The position numbers were made by a program, and so were the translations under genes. DNA of 64,000 nucleotides from Marinomonas primoryensis (lineage in GTDB: Bacteria > Pseudomonadota > Gammaproteobacteria > Pseudomonadales > Marinomonadaceae). The stretch covers positions 2,032,001-2,096,000 of the forward strand of contig NZ_CP054301.1 of assembly GCF_013372285.1 (NCBI RefSeq). Direction: 5' to 3'. Of the stretch, positions 37,457 through 47,662 are shown piece after piece (the first letter of the stretch is position 1; every line of letters begins with the position of its first letter). A model generated the notes under the pieces. It was given only the letters and a program-made list of their open reading frames with translations, had not been told where the DNA came from and searched no databases.

Positions 37457-40400
37457 GTGGTAAAGTCCGATTCGTATTCTATTATTGAGAAACGACTAGC
37501 TGAAAATGTATTAATCCTTGATGGTGCCATGGGCACCATGATCCAAGCGTATAAATTAGAAGAGCAGGATTACCGTGGCGATCGTTTTGAAGATTGGAAC
37601 AGTGACGTAAAAGGCAATAATGACCTATTGTCCCTGACTCAACCTAAAATCATTAAAGACATTTATTCAGCTTATCTTGCCGCTGGCGCGGACATTATTG
37701 AAACCAACACCTTTAACGCCAACTATATTTCCATGCTGGATTACGGCATGGAATCGCTTAGCTACGAGCTTAATTTTGAATCGGCTCGTTTGGCACGTGA
37801 AGCCGCAGATGCGTTCACTAGCAAGAATCCAAACAAACCTCGTTTTGTGGCAGGTGCTGTTGGGCCAACCAGCCGTACGTGTACCATTTCACCGGATGTA
37901 AATGATCCAGGCTTTCGTAATGTACATTTCGATGAGCTAGTTGAGGCATATACAACAGCGGTCGATGGATTGGTCAAGGGTGGTGTTGATCTTATTCTGA
38001 TTGAAACCATATTTGATACCTTGAACGCCAAAGCTGCGATTTATGCCGTATTGGACTATTTCGAAAAAACCGGTGTGCGTTATCCCATCATGATTTCTGG
38101 CACCATTACCGATGCCTCAGGCCGAACGCTTTCTGGGCAAACGACTGAAGCGTTTTGGAATTCTATTTCGCATGCAAAACCTATTTCCGTCGGATTAAAC
38201 TGTGCGTTAGGGCCAAAAGAGTTACGCCAATATATAGAAGAGCTATCTCGTATTGCTGACACCCATGTGTCAGCTCACCCCAATGCTGGCTTGCCAAATG
38301 CTTTTGGTGAATACGACGAATCACCTGATGAGATGCTTGAAGAAATTCAAGGTTGGGTAGACGCCGGTTTCTTAAACATTATTGGCGGTTGTTGTGGTAC
38401 GGCGCCAAGTCATATCGAAACGTTTGCAACCGCTTTTGCAGACGCCATACCGCGTGTTATTCCCACTATTGAAAAAGCCTGTCGACTGTCTGGTTTAGAA
38501 CCTTTTAACATCGATGGCAGTAATTTGTTTGTAAACGTTGGTGAACGAACCAATGTGACTGGTTCTGCCATGTTTAAACGTCTTATTAAAGAGGGCGATT
38601 TTGACACGGCATTGAGCGTAGCTCGTCAGCAAGTTGAAAACGGCGCACAGATTATCGACATCAACATGGATGAAGGCATGTTGGACTCTCAGGCGGCCAT
38701 GGAGCGCTTCCTAAAGCTGATCGCGTCGGAGCCTGATATCTCTCGCGTACCAATTATGTTGGACTCATCAAAGTGGGAAATTCTGGAAGCGGGATTGAAG
38801 TGGGTTCAGGGTAAAGGCGTTGTGAACTCCATCAGCATGAAGGAAGGCGAAGAAAACTTTAAAGAACAAGCTCGTAAGCTAATGAAATACGGTGCAGCAG
38901 TTATCGTCATGGCGTTTGATAGTGACGGTCAGGCAGATACTCGTGCGCGTAAAATAGAAATTTGTCGTCGCTCATACCATATTCTGGTAGACGAAGTTGG
39001 TTTTCCACCAGAAGACATTATTTTCGACCCAAATATTTTTGCGATTGCCACAGGCATTGAAGAGCACAATCGCTATGCATTAGATTTTATCGAGGCTACC
39101 GGCGACATTACTCGGGAATTGCCTTACGCCAAAGTGTCTGGTGGCGTGTCGAATGTGTCTTTTTCATTCCGTGGAAACAATCCTGTACGTGAAGCCATTC
39201 ACACCGTGTTTCTCTATCATGCCATCCAGCAAGGCATGACAATGGGGATTGTGAATGCAGGGCAATTGGCCTTGTATGAAGACATTCCAATTAAACTTAG
39301 AAATGCCGTTGAAGATGCCGTGCTTAACCGCACGCCAGATGCAACGGACAACTTGCTTGCTATGGCGGGTGAGTTCGCAGGAACAGGTGAAGTAGCCGAA
39401 AAAGAAACACAAGAATGGCGTAGCTTGCCGGTCTCAGAGCGCTTAAGTCATGCACTTGTTAAAGGTATTACCGACTTTATTGATGAAGATACAGAAGAGG
39501 CCCGTTTAGCCTTTGATCGACCATTGGAGGTTATCGAAGGGCCTTTAATGGATGGTATGAGTATTGTTGGTGATTTGTTTGGCGCAGGTAAAATGTTCTT
39601 ACCTCAAGTCGTAAAATCTGCTCGGGTAATGAAAAAAGCAGTGGCGTTTTTGATGCCGTATATCGAAGAAGAAAAAGCACGCAACATGGACACAGGATCA
39701 TCAAGCAATGGCAAAATAGTCATGGCAACGGTGAAAGGCGATGTTCACGACATTGGTAAAAATATTGTTGGGGTTGTGTTGCAGTGTAACAACTTTGAAG
39801 TCATCGATTTGGGCGTTATGGTGCCAGCTGAGAAAATTTTGCGTACAGCAAAAGAAGTAGGCGCTGACATGATCGGGTTGTCTGGTCTGATTACGCCGTC
39901 TCTTGATGAGATGGTTCATGTAGCCAAAGAAATGGAGCGTCAAGGTTTTGAATTACCCGTTATGATAGGCGGTGCAACCACGTCGAAAGCACATACCGCT
40001 GTCAAAATTGAACAAAATTACAAACGTAATCAAGTCGTTCATGTGACCAATGCATCGCGTAGTGTTGGTGTAGCAAGTGCGTTACTAAGCAAAGACAAGG
40101 AGCGTCGTCAAAAATTCGTAGACGAGATAAAAGCAGATTATGAAAAAACGCGTATCCGTTATAAAGATCGAGTCAAGGCTGGCCGTCGCGTTTCTTTAAG
40201 TAAGGCGCGTTTAAACAAAGCACCCATCGAGTTTTCTGGGGCTATTGTGACACCGAAAAAAGTGGGCTTGACTGTGCTCACTGAAAAAGATATCGATTTC
40301 GAGGTTGTCAAAAAATACATTGATTGGACGCCGTTTTTCCAAACATGGGAATTGGCCGGAGCTTATCCTCGCATTCTTACGGACGCAGTTGTTGGGGTTG

Positions 40401-41191
40401 AAGCGACCCGTGTTTTTGCCGATGCCCTGGAAATGCTTGATGAAGTGATTGCAACGAAATGTTTGCAAGCTCGAGCGGTTGTGGGTGTGTTTCCTGCAAA
40501 CCAAGTGAACGACGATGACATCGAACTTTATGCGGATGAATCTCGCACCGAAGTTATTGAAAAATTATCATTTCTACGCATCCAAAATGAACTTACGGCG
40601 CCAGGAAAATACAATCATAGCTTGTCTGACTTCGTTGCGCCAAAAGACAGTGGTGTTGCGGATTATATGGGTGCATTTGCGTGTGCTGCTGGCTTTGGCA
40701 TTGATCCCCTTGTGGCTAAATATGAAGCGGATTATGACGATTATAACTCCATCATGATTAAAGCTGTGGCAGATCGTTTGGCTGAAGCAACTGCAGAATA
40801 TTTACATGAGAAAGTTCGTAAAGAAATTTGGGGTTACGCTGCGGCAGAAGACCTGACTAATGAGCAGTTAATTAAAGAAAAATACCAAGGGATTCGTCCA
40901 GCTCCTGGCTATCCTGCTTGTCCGGATCACACTGAAAAAGCAAAACTGTGGACACTTTTAGATGTTAAAAACAACATCGATATGGACATTACTGAAAGCT
41001 TTGCCATGTTACCCACCGCAGCCGTTAGTGGCTGGTACTTTGCTCATCCTGATGCAACGTATTTTGGTGTCGGCAAAATTGGTCCTGATCAAGTAGACAG
41101 TTATGCTGAGCGTAAAGGAATGAGTAAAGACGATGCAGAGCGCTGGTTGGCACCAAATCTTGGTTACGATCCAGAAGACGACCGAGTCTGA
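37457..41191 (+). CDS. metH: Cobalamin-dependent methionine synthase MetH
   Basis: Transfers methyl from methyltetrahydrofolate to homocysteine through methylcobalamin. About 1244 aa, with all four modules: homocysteine-binding (GGCCGT zinc ligands near 315), pterin-binding ([11 protein letters not shown] near 355), B12-binding with DVHDIGKN (the cobalt-ligand His near 760), and the AdoMet reactivation domain ([12 protein letters not shown] near 1150). Three GTG codons compete as start; GTG 37457 has GAGG 8 bases before and is chosen, the others being 37448 and 37451. No cobalamin riboswitch was recognised upstream. A corrinoid adenosyltransferase gene follows. Confidence 0.97.
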   Translation: MVKSDSYSIIEKRLAENVLILDGAMGTMIQAYKLEEQDYRGDRFEDWNSDVKGNNDLLSLTQPKIIKDIYSAYLAAGADIIETNTFNANYISMLDYGMESLSYELNFESARLAREAADAFTSKNPNKPRFVAGAVGPTSRTCTISPDVNDPGFRNVHFDELVEAYTTAVDGLVKGGVDLILIETIFDTLNAKAAIYAVLDYFEKTGVRYPIMISGTITDASGRTLSGQTTEAFWNSISHAKPISVGLNCALGPKELRQYIEELSRIADTHVSAHPNAGLPNAFGEYDESPDEMLEEIQGWVDAGFLNIIGGCCGTAPSHIETFATAFADAIPRVIPTIEKACRLSGLEPFNIDGSNLFVNVGERTNVTGSAMFKRLIKEGDFDTALSVARQQVENGAQIIDINMDEGMLDSQAAMERFLKLIASEPDISRVPIMLDSSKWEILEAGLKWVQGKGVVNSISMKEGEENFKEQARKLMKYGAAVIVMAFDSDGQADTRARKIEICRRSYHILVDEVGFPPEDIIFDPNIFAIATGIEEHNRYALDFIEATGDITRELPYAKVSGGVSNVSFSFRGNNPVREAIHTVFLYHAIQQGMTMGIVNAGQLALYEDIPIKLRNAVEDAVLNRTPDATDNLLAMAGEFAGTGEVAEKETQEWRSLPVSERLSHALVKGITDFIDEDTEEARLAFDRPLEVIEGPLMDGMSIVGDLFGAGKMFLPQVVKSARVMKKAVAFLMPYIEEEKARNMDTGSSSNGKIVMATVKGDVHDIGKNIVGVVLQCNNFEVIDLGVMVPAEKILRTAKEVGADMIGLSGLITPSLDEMVHVAKEMERQGFELPVMIGGATTSKAHTAVKIEQNYKRNQVVHVTNASRSVGVASALLSKDKERRQKFVDEIKADYEKTRIRYKDRVKAGRRVSLSKARLNKAPIEFSGAIVTPKKVGLTVLTEKDIDFEVVKKYIDWTPFFQTWELAGAYPRILTDAVVGVEATRVFADALEMLDEVIATKCLQARAVVGVFPANQVNDDDIELYADESRTEVIEKLSFLRIQNELTAPGKYNHSLSDFVAPKDSGVADYMGAFACAAGFGIDPLVAKYEADYDDYNSIMIKAVADRLAEATAEYLHEKVRKEIWGYAAAEDLTNEQLIKEKYQGIRPAPGYPACPDHTEKAKLWTLLDVKNNIDMDITESFAMLPTAAVSGWYFAHPDATYFGVGKIGPDQVDSYAERKGMSKDDAERWLAPNLGYDPEDDRV

Positions 41192-41197
41192 TTTTTC

Positions 41198-41231
41198 ACC
41201 CAGTCCGTACGTATCATTATACGGATTGGGT
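41198..41231 (+). other. Hairpin in the metH-cobO gap
   Basis: Arms ACCCAGTCCGTA and TACGGATTGGGT pair over 12 bp (one G-U) around a 10-base loop, seven bases after the metH stop. No T-run follows. It could be a weak terminator or an RNA-processing or stability element. Confidence 0.5.
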
Positions 41232-41277
41232 ACTCTTACCTCGATTGGGACTCGTACTATTTATTAAGGAAATTCTC

Positions 41278-41886
41278 ATGGCAAAAACCATTAAAGACCC
41301 AGATCAGCATAAACAACGTATGCAAGCTATCAAGTCGCATGTCGATAAACGCATTGCAAAAGCACAAGAAGATAAAGGTACATTTGTGCTTCTGACGGGA
41401 AATGGCAAAGGGAAATCGAGTTCCGCATTGGGTATGGTGGCACGAGCTTTGGGTCATGGTATGAAGGTCGGCGTAGTGCAATTCTTAAAAGGTGAATGGA
41501 ATACGGGGGAGATCGATTTTTTCAAACAACAAGAAAATGTCCAGTGGGAAATTATGCCGGCTGGTTTTACTTGGGAAACACAGAATCGTGAATCAGATAT
41601 TATTTCTTCAATGCAGGCATGGAAAAAAGCAGAGATTATGCTGGCAGACCCAAGCATTGATCTAGTTGTTCTTGATGAATTAACCTATTTGCTACATTAC
41701 GAGTATTTGAATGAAGATGATGTGCTTAAGGCTTTAATGCAACGTCCTGATTATCAACATCTTGTTGTGACGGGTCGAGGGGCATCTGATCCACTGATTG
41801 AATTGGCAGATACAGTGAGTGAAATCAAAGAAATTAAGCATGCTTTTAAACGCGGTATTAAGGCTCAGAAAGGGTTAGAGTTCTAA
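41278..41886 (+). CDS. cobO: Cob(I)yrinic acid a,c-diamide adenosyltransferase (CobO/BtuR)
   Basis: Adds the 5'-deoxyadenosyl group to reduced corrinoids, in B12 synthesis or salvage. The 202-aa P-loop protein has the Walker A GNGKGKSS (residues 41-48), the VQFLKGEWNTGE segment and the VLDELTYLL motif typical of the family. I chose ATG 41278 because AAGGA lies 7 bases before it; a frame-open ATG at 41245 has no ribosome site. It is next to metH, the main B12 enzyme, which points to a shared cofactor theme. No other B12 genes are in the window. Confidence 0.94.
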   Translation: MAKTIKDPDQHKQRMQAIKSHVDKRIAKAQEDKGTFVLLTGNGKGKSSSALGMVARALGHGMKVGVVQFLKGEWNTGEIDFFKQQENVQWEIMPAGFTWETQNRESDIISSMQAWKKAEIMLADPSIDLVVLDELTYLLHYEYLNEDDVLKALMQRPDYQHLVVTGRGASDPLIELADTVSEIKEIKHAFKRGIKAQKGLEF

Positions 41887-41977
41887 TTCTTTGGCGTTAT
41901 ATCATTTATGTTGTTGGTTTTTATAAATAAATACTATATAAAACATTGTTCTTATTTTTAATCAAATAGAGGTTTTT

Positions 41978-42331
41978 ATGGCTACCATTGAACGCATGGA
42001 AGTAGGGCAGCGTATGAGTCGTATCGTTAAACATAACGAAACGATTTACCTTTGTGGTCAAGTTGGTGCAGATGCCAATGCTGGCATTGTAGAACAAACT
42101 CAAACAATGCTGGATAAAGTAGACTCTTTGTTAGATCAAGCAGCATCAGATAAAGCCAATATTCTATCTGCAACTATCTACATTCGTGACATGAAAGATT
42201 TTGCGGCTATGAATGCTGTTTGGGATGCTTGGATCCCTGAAGGTTGTGCACCAGCTCGAGCTTGTATTGAAGCGAAAATGGCAAGACCAGAGTTATTAGT
42301 CGAAATTTCGGTTGTTGCAGCGCCGAAGTAA
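41978..42331 (+). CDS. RidA/YjgF family protein
   Basis: A 117-aa protein of the RidA (YjgF/YER057c/UK114) family; founding members hydrolyse reactive enamine/imine intermediates from PLP enzymes. The family segments [30 protein letters not shown] (given as the strand-helix region around 50-72) and [18 protein letters not shown] are present. Arg93, in the position of the catalytic arginine, lies in ARACIEA. AGAGG precedes the ATG. It stands alone and its exact subfamily is unclear. Confidence 0.9.
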   Translation: MATIERMEVGQRMSRIVKHNETIYLCGQVGADANAGIVEQTQTMLDKVDSLLDQAASDKANILSATIYIRDMKDFAAMNAVWDAWIPEGCAPARACIEAKMARPELLVEISVVAAPK

Positions 42332-42341
42332 TACACTGCGA

Positions 42342-42371
42342 AGTAAGTTGGCACTTTCTTGTCAACTTACT
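42342..42371. terminator. Hairpin between the convergent RidA and cyclic-nucleotide-fold genes
   Basis: Arms AGTAAGTTGGC and GTCAACTTACT pair over 11 bp, with one G-U, around an 8-base loop. The following tract is only weakly T-rich, so it is a modest terminator candidate. Confidence 0.5.
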
Positions 42372-42385
42372 CTTCTCGCACCATA

Positions 42386-42880
42386 CTAGTCTTCTTTAAC
42401 CACTACATCATTTTCAACCAGTGAATTACTCAATACCCGAATCGTTCTGGCCATATCTCGCGATAAATTCATCAGTAATATGCCAAAATCAAAAGGGTAT
42501 TTGTCATGAAGGTCACTAAATAATTGGCTTGAAATTTCAAGTAACAAACAGTCTTCTAAGGCGTATAGGTTACCAACGCGTTCATGCAGGGCTATCATGG
42601 AGACAAAGCCAATAGCTTCTCCGAATTGAATGGTGCGGGTTCGTGTCTTTTTTTCGTCGTGTTGTTTATAAAAGTCCAGAGTTCCATAAAGTACAGTATG
42701 GAAACTAGTACCTTTACTGCCGTAAGTAAATATTTCATCCCCTTTACTGGCTTGATGTAACACGCCATTTTCCAATAAAAACATGATGGAAGAATCTGAC
42801 AAGGCGCCAAATATTGAGCCTTCTTTCAAATGTGAAGAAGATATGTCGTACTGTGTGTTTTTTGCTAAGACGGTTTTCAT
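42386..42880 (-). CDS. Cyclic nucleotide-binding domain protein without a DNA-binding domain
   Basis: A 164-aa protein consisting almost only of a CRP/cNMP-type jelly-roll (about 25-135: LLENGVLHQASKGDEIFTYGSKG marks the first strands, then GEAIGFVSMIALHERVGNLYALED). A C-terminal helix follows. It lacks the helix-turn-helix of CRP/FNR proteins. The typical phosphate-binding GE..R..A motif is only partly matched, so it may bind a nucleotide poorly or bind something else. GGAGACG lies before the ATG. Role unknown; a signal-sensing adaptor is possible. Confidence 0.75.
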   Translation of the reverse strand: MKTVLAKNTQYDISSSHLKEGSIFGALSDSSIMFLLENGVLHQASKGDEIFTYGSKGTSFHTVLYGTLDFYKQHDEKKTRTRTIQFGEAIGFVSMIALHERVGNLYALEDCLLLEISSQLFSDLHDKYPFDFGILLMNLSRDMARTIRVLSNSLVENDVVVKED

Positions 42881-43186
42881 TTTCGTCTCCGTCGCTGTGG
42901 GTCTCTTAATATATCATCGGCTATAAAACACATTTCTAAATAGCCAAGCTTATTATTTTAGTTTTAGGCCCATTTTAATAAGAGTAGTAGTGGCGTTTTG
43001 TATTCTCTAGTAACACTTATGAGCCTCTATGTAACAGTAAGTTCACGTTTTTTTATGTAATTATTACTTTCTCCCTTAAAGAGTCCACGCAATCTGTGCG
43101 ATAATGCGCCACATCATCTTTGCTCTGAGGGTTTAACCCACTAGTAAGAGCATAACAACTTACCTCATGATAAACGGAAGAATACT
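42881..43186. other. 306-bp gap upstream of the ABC-F gene
   Basis: The gap separates a minus-strand gene from the plus-strand ABC-F gene, so it must hold both promoters. GATAAT at about 43099-43104 is a possible -10 for the ABC-F gene, but no convincing -35 matches it. At 43121-43152 TGCTCT pairs with AGAGCA, around an inner GGGTT/AACCC pair, giving a small leader hairpin. No open reading frame, tRNA or repeat was seen. Confidence 0.5.
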
Positions 43187-44773
43187 TTGTTAACGACGGC
43201 CAACATCACCATGCAATTTGGTGCAAAACCTCTTTTTGAAAATGTCTCTGTTAAGTTTGGAGAAGGCAAGCGCTATGGTCTTATTGGCGCAAATGGGTGT
43301 GGTAAATCTACCTTTATGAAAATCCTCGGTGGCGACTTAGAGCCAAGCTCAGGGAATGTTTCTAAAGATCCAAACGAGCGCCTAGGTAAATTGAAACAGG
43401 ACCAATTCGCTTACGAAGAGTATTCCGTTATTGATACAGTAATCATGGGGCATACTGAACTTTGGGCGATTAGAGCTGAAAAAGATGCAATTTATGCCAA
43501 TCCAGAAATGACCGAAGCTGACGGTCTGCGCGCTGGTGATCTGGAAGCAGAGTTTGCAGAAATGGATGGCTACACAGCTGACGCTCGTGCAGGCGAACTT
43601 CTGCTCGGTGTCGGAATTGCAACAGAACAACATTACGGATTAATGAGCGAAGTAGCTCCAGGTTTGAAATTACGAGTATTGCTTGCACAGGCGCTGTTTT
43701 CAGACCCAGAAATATTACTTCTCGATGAGCCTACCAACAACTTGGATATCAATACCATTCGTTGGTTAGAAGGCGTATTAGTCGACCGTAATTGCACTAT
43801 GATCATCATTTCCCATGACCGTCACTTTCTAAATTCGGTGTGTACTAACATGGCGGATTTGGATTACGGTGAATTACGTTTATTCTCTGGTAATTATGAT
43901 GAGTACATGACCGCGTCAACTCAAGCTCGTGAGCGCTTATTGTCTGATAACGCTAAGAAAAAAGCACAAATTAATGAACTTAAATCGTTTGTAAGCCGAT
44001 TTTCTGCTAACGCATCAAAATCTAAACAAGCCACATCTCGTGCCAAGCAAATTGATAAAATCCAGCTTGAAGATGTAAAACCGTCTAGCCGTCAAAATCC
44101 ATTCATTCGCTTCGAGCAAGAGAAAAAATTGCACCGCATGGCGGTTCAAATTGAGAATGTTGCAAAATCCTATGATGAGCAGTTATTTAGCGGCTTAAAT
44201 ATGATGGTGGAAGTAGGCGAGCGTATTGCGGTTATCGGTCCAAACGGTATTGGTAAAACCACACTGCTTAAATGTTTAGTAGGGGATACTGAGTTAACCA
44301 AAGGTACTGTTAAGTGGTCTGAAAATGCCAACATAGGCTACTATGCCCAAGACCATCACCTTGATTTTGAAAACGATGTTGATCTGATCGAATGGATGGC
44401 ACAATGGGGTCAAGAGGGCGACGACGAACAAATTATTCGTGGCACCTTGGGTCGTTTACTGTTCTCTCAAAATGATATCAAAAAATCGGTTAAAGTACTG
44501 TCTGGTGGTGAGCAAGGTCGTATGTTGTTTGGCAAGATGATGCTTCAAAAACCAAACGTTTTGGTGATGGATGAGCCAACAAACCACATGGACATGGAAT
44601 CGATTGAGTCTTTGAATTTAGCGCTTGATAACTATCCGGGTACATTGATTTTCGTCAGCCATGACCGTGAGTTTGTTTCTTCTTTGGCGACTCGTATTGT
44701 TGAAGTAACAAGTGAAGGCATTGTTGATTTCCACGGAACATACGACGAATATCTGGCTAAGCAAGAATCTTAA
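43187..44773 (+). CDS. ybiT: ABC-F family ATPase (YbiT-like)
   Basis: A 528-aa soluble protein with two ABC ATPase domains and no membrane part; ABC-F proteins act on the ribosome. Walker A motifs are GANGCGKS (about 34-41) and GPNGIGKT (about 350), with [11 protein letters not shown] and [11 protein letters not shown] as Walker B. The linker between the domains is lysine-rich ([16 protein letters not shown]). The N-terminal [19 protein letters not shown] resembles YbiT rather than EttA or Uup. TTG is the start, with GGAAG 8 bases before. Function of the YbiT branch is not firmly known. Confidence 0.93.
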   Translation: MLTTANITMQFGAKPLFENVSVKFGEGKRYGLIGANGCGKSTFMKILGGDLEPSSGNVSKDPNERLGKLKQDQFAYEEYSVIDTVIMGHTELWAIRAEKDAIYANPEMTEADGLRAGDLEAEFAEMDGYTADARAGELLLGVGIATEQHYGLMSEVAPGLKLRVLLAQALFSDPEILLLDEPTNNLDINTIRWLEGVLVDRNCTMIIISHDRHFLNSVCTNMADLDYGELRLFSGNYDEYMTASTQARERLLSDNAKKKAQINELKSFVSRFSANASKSKQATSRAKQIDKIQLEDVKPSSRQNPFIRFEQEKKLHRMAVQIENVAKSYDEQLFSGLNMMVEVGERIAVIGPNGIGKTTLLKCLVGDTELTKGTVKWSENANIGYYAQDHHLDFENDVDLIEWMAQWGQEGDDEQIIRGTLGRLLFSQNDIKKSVKVLSGGEQGRMLFGKMMLQKPNVLVMDEPTNHMDMESIESLNLALDNYPGTLIFVSHDREFVSSLATRIVEVTSEGIVDFHGTYDEYLAKQES

Positions 44774-44795
44774 GCTAACGCCTTTGTTCTGTTAT

Positions 44796-44828
44796 AAAAA
44801 AGGAAGACTTATTGGTCTTCCTTTTTTT
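44796..44828. terminator. Bidirectional terminator between the ABC-F and MOSC genes
   Basis: The 12-bp arms AAAAAGGAAGAC and GTCTTCCTTTTT enclose a 6-base loop, with A- and T-runs on either side, between convergent genes. Confidence 0.87.
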
Positions 44829-44843
44829 GTTCGTAAACAATAA

Positions 44844-45686
44844 TTATTTTTTGCGTCTATCGATATAGCCATCAGGTTCTTGGTATTCAAGTACCTCAAC
44901 CTTGTCATCAAGGTGTATTCTTCCGGTATTCAACGCAACCATATTAATGCCAAAAGTAATGCCTTTATTGTCTAGAAGGCGAAATTTACCTAAGGTTTTT
45001 AATGGTTCACCTTTTGGAAGGCGCTCAGCTGTCGTTGGGTTTAATGTCGTAAAGATGCAGCGAATACAAGGCTTTACGCTCTCGAATTCTACCTCACCAA
45101 TTTTGATCCGTTTCCAACTGTCTTCTTCGAATGGCTTATTTCCATTAATAACAAGGTTAGGGCGAAACTGTGCCATTTCAATATACTCAGGGCAGGTTCG
45201 ATTTAGCTCGAGTAAAGACGCTTGTGTGGTTAGCAAGAATGGGTAGCCATCAGCAAAGGCAACAGGCACCTCTGGTCTACGGTTAGTATAGCGTTCTGAC
45301 TTATCACCAAAATAGATTAATTTAACGGTTTCTCCCACTATTTTACTAAACCAAGTATCCGCCTCTTCCAAAACACGCTGTCCGTTTACCGTATTTTCCC
45401 AAACAACAACGTCTTCATATTTGTCTGAGAATGTAGCAGGATCCAAAGTAAGGTTACTTGACATACCTGAGTGAGAGAGTTGCCATACACCACTTTCAGC
45501 GGCTTCAGCCACAACCAGTATTAATATAGGGTGTGTTCGAGCCGTCATACATTCACCGTCAGAGTTTACTAACATATACCGGCGATCACCCCATAGACCT
45601 GCTTTGTCAACTTGGCTAGTCTCTAATGAAATACCTTTAATAGATTTTATAGGGTATATCACGAGTTCACTAAGGGAGTACGACAT
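44844..45686 (-). CDS. MOSC domain-containing protein
   Basis: A 280-aa protein with an N-terminal MOSC_N beta-barrel (about 1-110, starting LSELVIYPIKSIKGIS) and a C-terminal MOSC domain. The conserved Cys that could hold a molybdenum cofactor is in KPCIRCIFTTLNP. It resembles YcbX but lacks the C-terminal ferredoxin domain of E. coli YcbX. A role in reducing N-hydroxylated compounds is known for YcbX and only inferred here. AGAGGAA precedes the ATG. Confidence 0.88.
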   Translation of the reverse strand: MSYSLSELVIYPIKSIKGISLETSQVDKAGLWGDRRYMLVNSDGECMTARTHPILILVVAEAAESGVWQLSHSGMSSNLTLDPATFSDKYEDVVVWENTVNGQRVLEEADTWFSKIVGETVKLIYFGDKSERYTNRRPEVPVAFADGYPFLLTTQASLLELNRTCPEYIEMAQFRPNLVINGNKPFEEDSWKRIKIGEVEFESVKPCIRCIFTTLNPTTAERLPKGEPLKTLGKFRLLDNKGITFGINMVALNTGRIHLDDKVEVLEYQEPDGYIDRRKK

Positions 45687-45742
45687 GAAAGTTCCTCTTT
45701 AATATGAAGTTTCATTATTGCTCAGTAAGACATTCATTCCAA

Positions 45743-45778
45743 TAAAAAAGCCTCAGAATATTATATCCGAGGCTTTCT
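45743..45778 (-). terminator. Intrinsic terminator of the decarboxylase gene
   Basis: Read on the minus strand, AAAGCCTC pairs with GAGGCTTT around a loop of about 14 bases and runs into a six-base T-run. It lies 26 bp after the decarboxylase stop. Confidence 0.75.
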
Positions 45779-45803
45779 AATTGTTATTTATAACGCTAAT
45801 AAA

Positions 45804-46970
45804 TTACAAGTAATAGGAGGCCAAAGGCGGGAAGCCATTAAACTCTACCGCGCTGTATGTTGTCGTGTAAGCGCCAGTAGATAACCAGTACATACGATCA
45901 CCAATTGCCAAGTTTAGTGGCAAGCCATATTTATAGTTTTCATACATAATGTCGGCACTATCGCACGTTGGTCCAGCAATAATTACTTCTTCTAACTCGC
46001 CGCCTTTGTCTACATGGATCGGGTATTTGATTGACTCGTCTAATGTTTCAATTAGGCCAGAGAATTTACCAACATCCGTGTAAACCCAACGGTTCAATGC
46101 GGTATGAGATTTACGTGAAATCAACACTACTTCACTGACCAAAACGCCGGCATTAGAAATCAAAGAACGACCTGGCTCAAGAATGACGCGAGGTAAGTCT
46201 GTACCAAAATCTTCTTCTAAAAAGCGTGTGATTTCTTCAGCGTAAGTAGAAAGTTCATTCGTACGTGTAATATAGTTAGCAGGGAAACCACCGCCCATAT
46301 TGATCATTTGAAGCTCAATATTGTCTTCTTCTTTAAGGCGTTCAAAAATCACTTTGACACTAGCGATTGCCGCGTCCCATGCACCAATATCGCGTTGCTG
46401 TGAACCCACGTGAAACGAAATGCCATAAGGAATTAGGTCAAGTTCTTTTGCTAATACAAGCAAATCCATAGCCATGTCAGGACGGCAACCGAATTTACGA
46501 GAAAGAGGCCAATCTGCTGTAACAGTCCCTTCCGTTAAAATGCGTACATAAACCCGTGACCCTGGTGCTGCTTTCGCAATGTTGCGTAAATCTGCTTCAG
46601 AATCAGAAGCGAACATACGGACGCCTTTTTCGTAGAAATAACGAACATCTTTTGCTTTTTTGATCGTGTTGCCATAACTCACACGATCAGGAGAAACACC
46701 GCCAATGGCAAGCAATTTATCCAACTCGTAACGTGACGCCACATCAAAATTTGAACCACGATCACGAAGGAGCGTTAGTATTTCTGGTGCTGGGTTGGCT
46801 TTGATTGCATAAAAGATATCAGCAACAGGAAAGCCTTTTGTTAGCTCAGTATAGGCTTCGTCGATGATATCGGTATCGATAACAACAAAAGGGGTTTCTT
46901 TGTCTTCTGCAAAGGCTTTGAAGCGAGCGAAACGCTCTGGTGTGTAGAAAGAATTAACGTCAATAGACAT
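45804..46970 (-). CDS. Ornithine/lysine-type PLP decarboxylase (fold type III)
   Basis: A 388-aa decarboxylase of the eukaryotic-like (alanine-racemase fold) ODC group, which makes putrescine (or cadaverine) from ornithine (or lysine). The PLP lysine is Lys57 (FYAIKANP). HVGSQ, EPGRSL and the catalytic Cys336 in GPTCDSAD are all present. The ribosome site AAGGAG lies 10 bases before the ATG. Substrate choice between ornithine and lysine cannot be settled by eye. It has its own promoter and a leader of roughly 160 nt. Confidence 0.92.
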   Translation of the reverse strand: MSIDVNSFYTPERFARFKAFAEDKETPFVVIDTDIIDEAYTELTKGFPVADIFYAIKANPAPEILTLLRDRGSNFDVASRYELDKLLAIGGVSPDRVSYGNTIKKAKDVRYFYEKGVRMFASDSEADLRNIAKAAPGSRVYVRILTEGTVTADWPLSRKFGCRPDMAMDLLVLAKELDLIPYGISFHVGSQQRDIGAWDAAIASVKVIFERLKEEDNIELQMINMGGGFPANYITRTNELSTYAEEITRFLEEDFGTDLPRVILEPGRSLISNAGVLVSEVVLISRKSHTALNRWVYTDVGKFSGLIETLDESIKYPIHVDKGGELEEVIIAGPTCDSADIMYENYKYGLPLNLAIGDRMYWLSTGAYTTTYSAVEFNGFPPLASYYL

Positions 46971-47127
46971 AAGTTAAGAGCTCCTTAAAGGTACAAACAT
47001 AAACCGATTATAAGTAAACGCCTTTACCTTCTCCCGTCCTACTTGTGGCTGTTACTTATCCGGCCTTAAGGCCTTAAGCGACTAGCGCAGCAGTTGAAGC
47101 GGTGCGGATTATGTTCAGCAATGACGC

Positions 47128-47162
47128 GGGCGCAATTTAAAACCAAGAGGGCTTTGCGTCAA
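47128..47162 (-). promoter_or_regulatory. Sigma-70-like promoter of the decarboxylase gene
   Basis: On the minus strand, TTGACG (47157-47162) and TTAAAT (47135-47140) are 16 bases apart. The -35 matches 5 of 6 and the -10 4 of 6 consensus bases. It would give a leader of about 160 nt holding the GC-rich overlapping palindrome GGCCTTAAGGCC at about 47072. Confidence 0.5.
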
Positions 47163-47183
47163 GTGTTTTTTAACGTTTAATGC

Positions 47184-47217
47184 AAAAAAAAGAGACTGTT
47201 TACAGTCTCTTTTTTTC
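47184..47217 (-). terminator. Intrinsic terminator of the YeeE/YedE pair
   Basis: AGAGACTG and CAGTCTCT enclose a 4-base loop, flanked by A7 and T7 runs. On the minus strand it follows the second YeeE/YedE gene by about 20 bp. Confidence 0.85.
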
Positions 47218-47232
47218 AGTCCTTTTTTTACA

Positions 47233-47652
47233 TTATTTATTGGCTATTCGTGTCTGAATATAATGCAACCCACTGCCTAATATTAGGGCTGACACAAAAT
47301 AAAAGCCTTCGCCTGGATTGTTAATCAACGCGGTAAGGCCAGGGCCAGGGCAGTAACCACTTAATCCCCAACCTATCCCAAATAACGAGGAACCTACAAC
47401 CAATTTTGAATCGATATGACGCAAGTTCGGAACTTGCCACGTTCCGCCCAACAGTGGTTTTAAGCTTTTGTTTTTTATTGCATAGCCAATCATGCCGACG
47501 GCAATAGCGCTTGCCATTACAATAAGAAGGGAAGGATTCCAATCACCAAAAACATCTAAAAAACCGATAACAACGGCGGGGTTTGTCATTTCGGAAAATG
47601 CTAAACCTAACCCAAATAATAAGCCAGAAACGAGCGTGATAAATGCATACAT
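47233..47652 (-). CDS. YeeE/YedE-family membrane protein, second half (DUF6691 type)
   Basis: A 139-aa inner-membrane protein with about four hydrophobic segments. The family signature GYCPGPG is near residue 105, and GLAFSEMTNPAVVIGFLD near the start is typical of the second member of split YeeE/YedE pairs. Full-length relatives import thiosulfate; small split pairs are linked to sulfide or polysulfide stress. I start at the ATG 8 bases after AGGAG; an earlier ATG at 47658 is too close to that site. It follows the first half-gene by about 10 bp. Confidence 0.88.
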   Translation of the reverse strand: MYAFITLVSGLLFGLGLAFSEMTNPAVVIGFLDVFGDWNPSLLIVMASAIAVGMIGYAIKNKSLKPLLGGTWQVPNLRHIDSKLVVGSSLFGIGWGLSGYCPGPGLTALINNPGEGFYFVSALILGSGLHYIQTRIANK

Positions 47653-47662
47653 AATCATTCTC

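Noticed and set aside
46983-47009. Short upstream ORF of eight codons just before the decarboxylase gene
   Set aside because: It has no ribosome site of its own and overlaps the decarboxylase ribosome site; an ORF this short is expected by chance.
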